Of a stretch of DNA of 64,000 nucleotides, positions 1 to 10,652 are shown piece by piece (position 1 is the first letter of the stretch; each line of letters begins with the position of its first letter). The translations under genes were made by a program, and so were the position numbers. The DNA is taken from positions 3,598,786-3,662,785 of the forward strand of contig NW_017804020.1 of NCBI RefSeq assembly GCF_001625305.1, read 5' to 3'. The notes below the pieces were generated by a model that searched no databases, was not told where the DNA came from, and saw nothing but the letters and a program-made list of their open reading frames with translations. Source of the DNA: Branchiostoma belcheri (Eukaryota > Chordata > Leptocardii > Amphioxiformes > Branchiostomatidae).

Positions 1-1190
1 ACTATGTGACAGTATGTTAGATGTTTGCTTACCGCAGAGGAAGTCTTCCTTGTTGCGTTTGGCAGACTCAAACGTGGTTTTAATACAAAATCCTGATGAT
101 ACTTTGGAGAGTGATATTGGTATGGTCATTTTACTGATAATTTTGATAATTCCAGCAATACTTGGTAGTCCTTAGTCATCGAAGAAAAGTGCTAGTGTCC
201 AGCAACACAAAAATACAAAGATACAAGTTAAAAGATGGTAGTAACAGCTCGCAGTTCAAACTGGCGTCCAGGATTCCAAAGCCAGTCAAAGTTTCGAACT
301 TTCAATGATTCTCATCAATCAGTCATTACGTCGTCTACAAGAGTTATGAAATAGTCTTGTTGTGACAAGCAAAATTTTATGTCTTGTTAATATGATTAAA
401 GTTAAAAACAACAAGAATTTCTGTGAGAATGCGTTAAATGCTGACCCAGTGGGTTCGGTGACTGTGCAAAGTGTATATTTAATTAATGTTTAAACAGTCC
501 GTGTGGTAGAGCCTGGACGGAGTAAGGTACGTAAACACCCGCACCCTTATCCGGCCAAAGTTCCATCATATCGATAACAGACCTATTTACCTCAAACTCT
601 CACCCCTGCCCGCTGGAATTGTGTGTGTGTGTGTGTTTTGTCATACAAACGGACATTGTTCATGAGTTGAACTCAACGTATTAGCTCGATTTATCCTTGC
701 TAAACTGATCGTTGAATCAGCACCAGGGACAGACCTTGGTGCTAAGTTTGAACAATTCTGTATTCATGAGGTACTTGAGGTCATGAGGGTCAGAAAAGGG
801 TCAGACAAAATGCATAGAAAAGATACAAAAGATCAAGTCCTACTGAAGCTATGCACGTATGTTTACACATACATTGTACAAAAACTTGCATAACAGTGAG
901 AGCTGGTCGTATATGTATGGATCCGTTAATTCGTTTTAGTCATTTTTGATTTACTTTTCTGCTAGAATAGAACATTCATCAATCAGTGACTGTTTTGAAA
1001 GGTAGAAACACGTACCTCCAAATTTTCGATGTCTATTGTACATCATAATTACGGAGTGAAATCGTCTCACTTCTCTAAAAAAGAGTGTCTTAAAAGGAAG
1101 CCAGATTTGGGGCCGTGTGTGTGTATCTGGTGGTAGACGGGTCCATTGTAGACTATTAATCTTCTAAAGCTCTCTAAACTACCATGTGTC
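1..1190. other. Presumed intron 1 of the first Shisa-like gene; no exon recognised
   Basis: I see no signal-peptide exon for the downstream + strand gene here. The ATGs at about 365, 770 and 850 open no hydrophobic leader that ends at a good phase-1 donor, so that exon is probably left of the window. The stretch is AT-rich with a short GT run near 620 and has no repeat that I can match elsewhere in the window. Confidence 0.4.
33..92 (-). CDS. Possible exon of an unidentified - strand gene
   Basis: On the - strand a strong donor (CTGCG|GTAAGC) follows base 33, and a CAG acceptor-like site precedes base 92. The 60 bases between are open in two frames; one reads roughly FCIKTTFESAKRNKEDFLC. There is no pyrimidine tract before the acceptor and no domain that I recognise. 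The neighbouring exons would lie off the left edge (3' side) or in the first kilobase. A chance donor match is just as likely. Confidence 0.2.
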
Positions 1191-1417
1191 TACTCTCCAA
1201 GCAGAGGTAGGGTCGCTCGGTATTTTGGCAGTATTTTCGCGTTTTTAATACGTCTTTCTACTTTTACGGTTTTTTTTTTGGTCTTCCTCCCCTTACCTCT
1301 GCCGGCAAACGCACCAGGGGAGGAAGACCAAAAAAAAACCGTAAAAGTAGAAAGACGTATTAAAAACGCGAAAATACTGCCAAAATACCGAGCGACCCTA
1401 CCTCTGCTTGGAGAGTA
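1191..1417. mobile_element. Fold-back MITE, family A (TACTCTCCAAGCAGAGGT ends)
   Basis: This is an almost perfect palindrome with arms at 1191-1292 and 1316-1417 (102 bases each) and a 23-base spacer. It is flanked by an exact 9-base target-site duplication, CCATGTGTC, at 1182-1190 and 1418-1426. The near-identical arms suggest a recent insertion. It sits 20 bases upstream of a splice acceptor. The same ends occur at 52240-52415, 15364-15670, 36950 and 55740. Confidence 0.93.
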
Positions 1418-1436
1418 CCATGTGTCATGTGCGTAG

Positions 1437-3108
1437 CTTCGGCGGAACGCTGTCGAGATTACACCGACGTCTTCGGAAACAGCAAGCCAGGCTTCTCCTG
1501 TCCGACGTACAGTGATCTGTCCTCGGATGTGTACTGCTGCGGCGTCTCCGACCTCCCGATGTGCTGCAGTTCCTGTCTGCTCTCCCAGGTGGCGCATCGT
1601 GTAACAGTCAAGAATTTGGCACAGGAAATCTTAACTTTTGGTTTGCCTCTGAACGTATAACCATGTGAATTATGAAGTGTGAGTTTTTTTTATAATGTGA
1701 CAGCTTGATGTTATACTGTATAGAAGAAAGGAAATACATTTCATTTGCTCTATTGTGGTAGGAATAAAGCTATCAAAATGCGCAGACTGACATCTTGCAT
1801 ACTTTAGAGACATCGATAGCACAGTTTAATTCCATTGGCCTCTCTATCTTTTTACAGTACTCTCCATGTGATGCGGACGACATCATCGATCTCAGGTTAG
1901 TACAACAGCTTTAAAAATCTGGACGTGCAATGTAATAAGGATAGAAAGGGGGCTATCATGGAAAAGTATTATCAGGGATTAAATAGTTTCATCAGGTTGA
2001 CAAGTCACCGAACGAATGAAAATACATGTATTATTGTACACAACAAAGTGTTTTAGTCAGCCGATGTTCCATTTAGCCGTGTATGAATGTATATGAATAC
2101 TTTGCGTTTGGGGTTATATTATAATATCTTCCTGTTTATATATATTCGATGTTTCTTGTTCATAACAGTTTTTTTTTTCAATTTGTTCACAGCGTAGAAT
2201 TATTTAAGTGCAGCTAAAACACTCTTGTATATGTGTATCTTGTAGCTGATGGTATGATATTGCCTGCCTCCTCCCTGTACCCCCTCCCACTCACAGCATC
2301 GGAGCCATCGTAGGCATCGCCGTGGGCTGTGTCGTCTTGGTGGCCATCATCATCACGGTGTGCTGCTGCTGCTGCTGCGCCTGCTGTGCCGGCTGCTGTC
2401 GTGACCCTGCACGTGTGTAGGCTGAGCTTTTTACGTAGTGTATAGTAGAGTGGACACACTATTCAAGCTTTAATACCAACCGAATTCGAACATCTAGCAC
2501 ACCGCAGTCGTTCCTCATTAAGACATGTGGATAGTTCCCATTTTGAACTTTATTCAGCCAAACTATATGTACAAACAAACAGGAGAACAGAAGAGAAATG
2601 TCAAAGGAATAGCCGAAAGGGAACATTGAAGAAAATGTGCAATGGTTCGCAATGGTTATGTATCACAGGTCGTTCGGTGTAATATATATATCCATCTATC
2701 GCAGAGCGGCGTGCCTGCAAAGCTGGTATATATTTTACCACTAAGAGCGGATATAACGTACAGATAAAGAATGAAAAAAATACCTTGAATATGGAAGAAG
2801 AGTTGTCACCGAATATCACGTCAACATCGTTTTTAGATCGCAGTTTCGTCGGAGGCGGAGGTAGCGTTGTTGTAATTTTGTATTTTTCAACAGCCACCAC
2901 GACTGTGATCGCTAACCAACCGGCAGCTGGCGTAACCGTGGCGCAGACCACATACCCGGGCCAGCCGTACCCGCAGTACCCGCCCAGCGGCGAACTGTCG
3001 CAGTACCCCCCTCCAGGGGCACAGTACCCCCCTCCTGGACAACAGTACCCCCCTCAGCAAGGTGGATTGGTCTACCCCCCTGCCTACCCCGGACCCATGA
3101 AGCAGTAG
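1437..3108 (+). CDS. Shisa-like type I membrane protein, 5' partial (Shisa gene 1)
   Basis: Exons are 1437-1588, 1858-1895, 2297-2412 and 2894-3108; the first enters in phase 1, so a signal-peptide exon is missing upstream. The frame stays open to TAG at 3106-3108. The Cys-rich part reads C..YTD, then PGFSCP, then VYCC and MCC, the six-cysteine pattern of the Shisa/STMC6 adaptor superfamily. A strongly hydrophobic segment (IGAIVGIAVGCVVLVAIII) follows, then a run of cysteines that are palmitoylation candidates, then a Pro/Tyr/Gln tail of repeated QYPPPG as in SHISA5/scotin-type proteins. By family knowledge it should act as a membrane adaptor at the ER or cell surface; ligand and partners cannot be read. 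The 38-base exon 1858-1895 is peculiar to this copy: in the three paralogs its residues are encoded by the Cys-rich exon. The end of the 1437 exon could instead be 1600, also in phase. A 227-base fold-back transposon lies just before the first acceptor. Confidence 0.8.
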
Positions 3109-3356
3109 AAGGCTGCTACTAATGTTCCACACTGTTATGTTTCCAATGTACCATAATTGTTTTATACGTGCAAAAGGTTTCATTTGACCGAGTAATGTGA
3201 CATACAGCAGATGTAAATCAGTATGTAGAGTAGCCTACCTGAGAACCTATAATATGAGCCATGATATATGATACTGCACGGTCGTATCATGAACGACGTC
3301 CTGTTATATACAAGTAAGGTACCAGAGTGAGTGTGAGAGCGAGTGAGTAGACAAAT

Positions 3357-3362
3357 TTTATT
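3357..3362 (-). promoter_or_regulatory. Polyadenylation signal, probably of Shisa gene 2
   Basis: AATAAA reads on the - strand about 320 bases beyond the stop codon at 3678. It lies inside the likely 3' UTR of the convergent + strand gene. Confidence 0.45.
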
Positions 3363-3395
3363 TGTAGTATAGAACAAAGTAAAAACACACAACAC

Positions 3396-3401
3396 AATAA
3401 A
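3396..3401 (+). promoter_or_regulatory. Polyadenylation signal, probably of Shisa gene 1
   Basis: AATAAA lies about 290 bases beyond the stop codon at 3108, in an A/C-rich stretch. A second AATAAA-like site is near 3541. If both this signal and the - strand one at 3357 are used, the two mRNAs overlap by several tens of bases. Confidence 0.5.
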
Positions 3402-3677
3402 CAAACAACATTCGACAACTTGATCAGAGAGCAGCTCTCATAGAGGCAACGAGCAACTTTGAGATATATAGTTTTTACATGACGAGGTATTTGAACCTTT
3501 TCCATGCTGAAACAGATGTTGACGCAAATTTCATTGCTCTTAATAAAAATGTGTCTGACATGAGATAAAAGATACTGAATGGCAGATAACCTTAAGGTTC
3601 AATTTGTATAGTAACGTTACATATGTACTTTTAAAAATGCAATGGTATAGCTAGTAATTTTTATACAATATATAGTC

Positions 3678-6600
3678 CTATCCGACTTGAGTCAGCTCGT
3701 ACGGCGGTAACTCGTGTTCCGGACCGGCTGCCTGCCGCTGCCGGAGTGAGACGGACTGTGCTGGCGGGCCAGGAGGCTGGGCACGCCGGTCTGGTGCTGA
3801 TGCTGCTGGCGGGGCCTGTCCGCGGTAGGGCGCCGCTGTAGTTTGCGGAGCCTGTCGGTAGGGCGGCGCTGCAGTTTGCTGGACCTGTCGGGACGTTGCC
3901 GCTGCACCTGCACCTGGCGCGGTGGCGGTGTTCTGTTGTGTGGCGGTTGTTTCCTGCGGCGTGTACGGAGGCGGACTCTCGGCTGGTATGTAGGGCGGCG
4001 GCTGGAATGGTCCCATCGGGTACATCTCCATGCCGCGGGGCGGCTGTGGGTATGGAGCTGGGGAGAGGGGGAGGGTTGTAAGGGTAGGTCTCGTGCATCT
4101 ACGAAACTAGGAACGACTTTGGCGCACTGCACAATGACTAGTACTATATAATGCAACGAATAACTTCTCAAGTTTTTCATCAGCACGAAGCACCTTGCTA
4201 TGCAGTGATGGAAACAACGGATTCAGTGCACCAAGATAGAGGCTATAGGTACATTGCCAGCCCTGCTCTTATACGTCCCTTCACCATCTTTTCAACGATA
4301 CTTCTGAGTTTTATGATGTTGCATAGCAGTTATTTTGTGAGTAGACGTCGTACACATGTACTACCTGACTCACCAGGCTGTACGGAGATCTGACTGCCCC
4401 GGAGTTTCCTCTCACAGCAGAAGGAGCAGCACAGGGCGATGATGGCGGCCAGGAGAACCACACACACCACCGCAGACACCGAGATACCGACGATGGCGCC
4501 CGTACTGCAGAATGCATGCGGATATACAGAATGAATGGATTGATAGATGAATGAATGAATGAAGACTTTATGCCATAGTTCACACATACCCACAAACAAT
4601 CCACCATAGATACTACATACCGATGACTTGAACTTGAACCATATTAATGTTTATGTACCACGTTTAAAGTTAAAATTCTTGGTCCAACACAAAAAATTCT
4701 CTCACCTAGAGCTTTCGACCAGTCACTGGCCAAAAATCAAAATACTGGTGATACATAGATGTACTATCAAGTTAACATTGAGGAATATAGTCTAAAGCAA
4801 ATTCGACTTCTCCTGACTTCTTTGTTATGGCGAAAAGATGACAGAGCCTTATTATATAATCAGAAATTCAATGTGAATTTGTCCTTATTACTTAGGTGTG
4901 CAAAGTAAGAAACATTGATGCTATCGGTCTATGAAGATTGACAGCTGTACAGACTACGTATACGTACACTACCAAAAATGTAGCCCAAACAATGCGTACG
5001 ACACCTAACGTTTAGCACAGGAAGATGACGTTAAACAAAACAGCATATTTGCTTACCTCAAGTTGACTTCGCTGCTGCCAGTGCTACATGACAGGGACAG
5101 AGACTGGGTGCAGTCGGCACAGCAATACCGCAAGGTGGCGGTGCTGCAACAGTAGGAGTCTTCGTCAGGGTCGGAGACCGTGGGGCAGGAGAAACTGTCC
5201 ACGAATGTACTCTCGCCATCTGTCGTCCTCACGTACGCCGGACAGACCTCAGACAACACTAAGGGAGAAAATGTTTAGAAACAGTCGTTATGTCATCCTT
5301 GGTGACCAGTAGTGGTCGAAATGCATCCAATACAATTTCAGAGCGACAAAACAAAAATATTCTGGATGAAGAAATTAATTTTGTCTGATATTATACATTT
5401 ACTGCCAATTCTTAACACATTTTTTCATCGCTTGAAGCGTTTTAAACAGCCCCAAAACAAGGCACGTGGGTCCCTTTTTTGGTAGTTCTAACCATGAGTG
5501 AGAGAACAATTAATGACATTAAAATATCTAAAACCACCCTACGATCCAAAAAGGCAACCGTTTCCCGTCAGTGACATCGCATTTTTGCCTCACAGATCCG
5601 TATATCAATATGCTATTGGGATATGCAACAACAACAACAATTGGGATATGATTGATTTAACTCACTACATTTAAAAAATGCAAACTTATTTTGATGCCTC
5701 GTAATGCATCATTTTCCCAGTGTCAACGCCACAAAAAGTATGGTGAACTTTCCCGAAGATCTAAACAAGTGTCATGATTTTGTCACAACAAGCGACCCAA
5801 AACAAAACGATAGTTTTATCGCCTTTTTGACACTGGCAGTAACTAAAACACACAAAAAGTATGGTGAACTTTCCCGAAGATCTAAACAAGTGTCATGATT
5901 TTGTCACAACAAGCGACCCAAAACAAAACGTTCTTTTTATCGCCTCTTTGACCCTGGCAGTAATAAACACCTTGTGGCGGTGACACAGCAGAAGTGCCCC
6001 CGTTACATCACTCTATCCTACAGTTGAAATCAAACCCCGGCTGTTTTGTTGTGGACCACAATAGGTGTCAGTCTCTCACGTACGGTATGACGTAGTTCTG
6101 CTAGGCAGCAGACATAATGGATGTGTTAACGACGTTACTCCTCCCGGGTACCTTCTCAGTAAAGCCCCTGTCACACTTTTTTTTTCGTTTGTTAAAGAAA
6201 TATAACATACAAAAACATTAAAAACCTTGTGGCAAGCCCCCTTAATTCGTACACACATTAAGTGTTCTTAAGTGTGACAGGTTACAAAAAATGTTCGTCT
6301 GAGCAGCACGAGCATTATGTACTCTTAGGAGAATAGTATATCACAGAAATAAGGTGTCTAGTTCAACGATATACTCTTGAAGATGTATTTCGTATATCTA
6401 GTAAACATTGGTTCAAGTATCTATACATTGTCAAACATAGCCAAATATAGTCTCCAGAACATTCCCTATGGGTGGGAGCAAGGTGTTCGGGAGAAGGTTC
6501 TGAATGTGTGACAGGGACAAGCTTAACCTTATCCCAGACATGCCGACCATAGTACGTCGTACGTCGTGTCGTGTCCTACCTTAGGCCTGCTCAGTCAGTA

Positions 6601-8192
6601 AAAACAAGCGTCTTGATCCGTACAAGAAAGATAAAATGACACGTCTTATTTCAGATGAAGACGACGCACTGAAGACATTTTCTATGTCGCAGGGCCTGCC
6701 TTGACTCAAGATGAAGTTTAAAAGAAGGATTTTCAAGTACTTCATGGAGCAATTTTAATAACATTACAGGACACGACTTAAGAAGGACTTGTGTGCAAAC
6801 GCTAGAAGTGACAAGTATATATACTTACTACAAACATTTGATGACAAAGCTACTACCAGCATACGTTTATGATAAAACGTTTTAAAAAGTTTGTATAAAA
6901 ATGTTAAGAATTTGATGGACGACCCAAGGACATCTTATACCATGTTCAAGTTTGCTTCACTTCTTCAAGACAATATTTGACGTAAATCTTCACGGGATGG
7001 CATCTGAAAGGCGATTCGGAGTCTGGCACATTCTGGAACTAAACAAACATGTCTACACACCACTAACACGGTCTTACAGAACTACTTACACCTGTACACA
7101 TAGGAAGGTATTAGATCTACGTATTTCTACAACCAACTAAAACGTTCATCATACATCTGCACTGACTTTTTCATATTTTTTTGTATTCCAACATTTCATG
7201 ACTAGACATGGTGACGGCACACTCAGGTTATATCAACTTATTTCATGCCGCCACCAACGCAGAGGACAAATACAGGACAGGACAATACTCATTTCACTTG
7301 AGTTAAGTGAGGAAAGTCGTGTTAAGTGCCTTTTCCAAGGGCACAAGATCGGTGGCATGTCAGGACTCGAACCCTGAACAACTTTAAAGTTTGGAGACAA
7401 GTTCAATAGCACAAACCTCATATTAAGTACAGTACGTTATCTAAATTTTACAACAGGGATTTCAGAAACGGGAGACGTGTTTTTTGGATAGGCGGAGGCC
7501 TAGGACAGGAATGAACATGAATGTTCTTTTGAAAGCACCAATGTCTGACAGTTAAAGGGTAACGGAGGGCTGCAGAACTATGTAGACATAAAACCCAAAG
7601 TATGATAGAAAATATAGAAAGTTTGGTGGAACATCCGTATATGTGGAAGCTGTAACGTTTTAGCTGCATCATGCATGTGTGAATGTTGTTGTGAAGAGTA
7701 GTAGGACATGTTTTCGCATGGAAGACCTTGAGTACACATAACAAGTTACCCACACAAAGATCGAATTAACTTCAATGTAAACAATTTCTGTTGTCATATC
7801 GGATATGCAACTGCAGCTAAACGTCGTTTTTCGCGCTAGAAAAAGCAGTTTGGTAGAAATGGAGAGCGAGAAGTGCAAGAAAGACCGTTTTGACTTTAGT
7901 AAGACATTGGACAGAGCGCCTCACAACTCATCTGACAGGAAGTGGCGATAAAGGCAACAATGTGTCGGATTTACGCAAGTTTGCAATTGAACTGTTGCAT
8001 GCAGTTGAAACAGAAGAGATAAACAGTAGATAGCCAGCAGATAATGTTCTTTTGACATTTGGTGAAGAGTTAATGTAGGCATGAAAAAAATGGCCCCCCT
8101 CCCCACTCTTCTCCCTAAGTATTCACGACCTACATACCTGTTGGGAAAACCGAGCAGACCAAAAAGGCGACCAGAGATACGGGCTTGGTCAT
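3678..8192 (-). CDS. Shisa-like type I membrane protein (Shisa gene 2), complete
   Basis: Exons on the - strand are 8192-8138, 5258-5057, 4504-4374 and 4057-3678, with intron phases 1, 2, 1 and a total of 768 bases or 255 residues. I chose the ATG at 8192 because it gives a compact signal peptide (MTKPVSLVAFLVCSVFPT); an in-frame ATG at 8249 would add 19 residues. Residues about 19-86 hold the Shisa domain: VCPAYV, then DSFSCP, YCC, RYCC and two further cysteines. Residues about 88-112 are the membrane segment (IVGISVSAVVCVVLLAAII), followed by CCSFCC. The tail of about 140 residues is rich in Pro, Gln, Ala and Tyr and has two PPPY motifs (the PPxY class bound by WW domains, for example of NEDD4-type ubiquitin ligases) plus APPY and LPPY. 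By family knowledge it is a transmembrane adaptor. It converges on Shisa gene 1. Intron 1 (2.9 kb) carries a SINE, a tandem duplication and a MITE. Confidence 0.85.
5340..5500. repeat. Dispersed repeat, second copy at 17060-17225
   Basis: This block (ATTCTGGATGA, then CATTTACTG, then AGCCCCAAAACAAG, then GTCCCTTT) recurs in the same order near 17060-17225, with scattered differences. The family is unknown. It lies in intron 1 of Shisa gene 2. Confidence 0.6.
5730..5970. repeat. Tandem duplication, about 121-base unit, two copies
   Basis: The block starting CACAAAAAGTATGGTGAAC at 5730 recurs at 5851 with few differences, including CAAGTGTCATGATTTTGTCA. It carries no coding signal. It is intronic in Shisa gene 2. 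Confidence 0.85.
6161..6524. mobile_element. MITE-like element with AAGCCCCTGTCACAC ends
   Basis: The left end AAGCCCCTGTCACAC at about 6162 faces GTGTGACAGGGACAAGCTT near 6506-6524, an inverted match. Copies or ends of the family appear at 20859, 36107 and 48995-49267. The interior is AT-rich and noncoding. I could not define a target-site duplication. Confidence 0.55.
7211..7425 (-). repeat. tRNA-derived SINE, antisense
   Basis: On the - strand a polymerase III B-box-like GGTTCGAGTCC (7363-7373) lies in a tRNA-like head, followed by a body with CTTGGAAAAGGCACTTAACA. The same head and body are on the + strand at 24695-24935. Divergence suggests an old copy. Confidence 0.65.
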
Positions 8193-8532
8193 CCCCCTGT
8201 TGTTCCGTTCGTCCATCCGAACACTCAGGAATGTCAACCACGAACTCATCTTTTCGTACAAACCGTTGGCCTGTCACACCGGTCCTCCTTCATACCTTTT
8301 TAACCCCCAACCCAATGTTACTGCGTGTTGTGGAGGTTGTGAAGGTACCTCCTTCATAACGTGTGAAACTGATATGATGTAACGTGATCTTTTGCAAAGA
8401 GTCATGGATATACCCTGCGGTTAGACAAACACCTCGGTCTGACCCCATTGTTCTATTTCGTTCTGCCAGTCTGTTCACTACACAGGTACCATGGTAGGGA
8501 ACTAACGGCCTGTATCTTTGGGGGGTGAGACC

Positions 8533-8797
8533 AGGGGTGACAGAGTATACAGTGCAATTTTACGGAATAGAGTGGAATTTTACGGAATGCAGTGCAATTT
8601 TACGGAATACAGTGCAATTGTGTTGGTATTCAGTGCAATTTTACTAGTGAAATTGCACTGTATAGTAGTAAAATTGCACTGTATACTAATACGATTGCAC
8701 TGTATTAAATAAAATTGCACTGTATACTAATATGATTGTATTCCGTAAAATTCCACTGTATACTTAGTAAAATTGCACTGTATACTCTGGCACCTCT
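8533..8797. mobile_element. Palindromic element built from ACAGTGCAATTTTACGGAAT units
   Basis: The left arm repeats ACAGTGCAATTTTACGGAAT several times and the right arm repeats its reverse complement. The outer ends AGGGGTGACAGAG and CTCTGGCACCTCT are inverted. The element at 39775-40175 has nearly the same ends (AGGGGTGCCAAAG and CTTTGGCACTCCT) around a different array. No coding content. Confidence 0.75.
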
Positions 8798-10652
8798 GAA
8801 AACCAAGTGCAAAAGATATGATTGAAAACAACAGCAAACCGGTGTTCAGATGGGAAACATAAAGCAAAAGAAAGGATGTACTTGTAGAGTACCATTAATT
8901 ATGATATAGCGTAGACAAGATTGTTCTAGTCTGTGACTAATAGAACATAAGTCCCTTATAAATACCCGTCAGCTACAAGAAGACGATGATTCAGATATTC
9001 TCACACCAGCGGTAACAACAATCAGAAAAGCCTTAGAGGTCGCCGGGCATCAGGAGACAATGTGCCAGCAGAGTTATTGAAATCAGGTGGAGAAGCAGTA
9101 GCCAAATGTACACAACAAGAATCTGCAACCATATGCATGGATTCAATACCGCTAAATGACATGGTGCCTGGACAACCTCAATAGAAAATCATTAAGCCAT
9201 TCTCCTCACAAACAAGTGAAGGAATAAAACAGAAAGATATTCTGATCTACCTATATCACCTCCTGAAAGATATCCAACATCGACTTGAGCCTAGTATAAA
9301 GTAAAGTAAATTAAAAGCAGGCTGGCTGTACAATTTTATTGGTAAATATATTGTCGTCATGATCATCATAATATTCACCATCACATATGGACATGATTGG
9401 ACATTATATAGTTCCATGACATATTCATAAACACGACATACAGACTTTCACAGATCCACGTCTTTTTACAAATATGTATATTGCCGTATAAACTATCACA
9501 ACATTGTTAATAACGTTCACATGACAACCGTGATATGCAACAAAATCGTCAGAAAAATCGTGTGCGAAACTTCTTTTTACACTTTGCTTTATAGTGGTGA
9601 TATGATTAAAGTTATGCAGTTGTCAGATGTCATTTTAAGTGTTAAACAGACGGTATGTAGTGACGAGACCACAGGAATAGGTCAGTAACGTGGACATTTT
9701 TTTTACATATTTGATAATTGCGCTGCTGTTAAATATAGTATGAATTGGCAGTGGATTTTTTAAAAGATTCGACCACTTTTCACTCAATATCGCAGGTATA
9801 GTTACAAGTATTTCATACTTCCCATAACGCATAGAGTTTTAAACCACTTCTCCACACAGGTGCATTCCCATACAGCACGTTATACTGCCATTCTAATCTA
9901 TGCTGTCGTTATGACAAAATGTCGCCAGGTGGCGCTAGTGGTCTTTGCATACCGTTATAAATTGGAATGCCCAAAATATGTTCTTAGCTGATTTCGTGGG
10001 TACTTTTCTGGGGTAGCAAACAATATACAATCTATTCAAGGTGAGTGCGAAACAGTCTTTGGAACAAGAGGTTAACTTACACCAATATTCAATGACGTGC
10101 AATTACTACCATTATTGTTGATAGATGGCACTTTTGAGACTTTCCAAACCACCACCGTCTGTTTTTTTTTTAGCGCAAGTGGAACTACCACGTATTGTCG
10201 AAGACAGCCTACACAGAATGTAAATATCATAGTGACTCATGACACGCACGGTCTTCTAACGGTATCTGACTTGCAAAATTGAGGTGTATATGTTAAAACA
10301 TGGCCCCCAAGACTGGCGGACATTGATATTGTTCCGTAGCTTTGAAATGTGAAAACAAAGTCAACAGAATTGATGATCAAAATGCAGTAGAAATGAGCAT
10401 TGCCTTATGCGCCCGGCCGAAAACTACAGTACGGTGTAAATGATAACATTGACTAAAATGTAGTACTAATATAGACTTCCGACATAGTCAATACTGTTCT
10501 GCTTTGTGGTAGGAGGTTTGCCTTGATGATCTGTACATGTATTTCAGCTTGCACGTTGTAAACCATAGATAAACCTGGCACGAGCTGCCAAAGTTTGAAA
10601 CGTATAATTCGGGTCACCCAATGACGTTCACGTTCCAGTCTGCACGAACTGT
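8798..10652. other. Intergenic spacer between Shisa genes 2 and 3
   Basis: Apart from the LINE remnant at 8985-9265 I see no gene. Short open frames near 9635-9832 and 10097-10282 have no recognisable domain or splice context. The 3' UTR of Shisa gene 3 probably enters from the right, but no clear AATAAA on the - strand is close to its stop codon. Confidence 0.5.
8985..9265 (+). pseudogene. Degenerate non-LTR retrotransposon reverse transcriptase fragment
   Basis: With frameshifts, the + strand translation gives DDSDILTPAVTTIRKAL, then RRASGDNVPAELLKSGGEAV, then KIIKPFSS. This matches the layout of the RT fingers region of RTE/jockey-like LINEs, where a GxDNxPAELLK motif precedes the block ending in the conserved Pro. 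It has frame breaks and stops, so it is a dead fossil. Confidence 0.65.

Noticed and set aside
1190..1597. 135-codon - strand open frame
   Set aside because: It runs through the fold-back MITE and the antisense of the Shisa exon.
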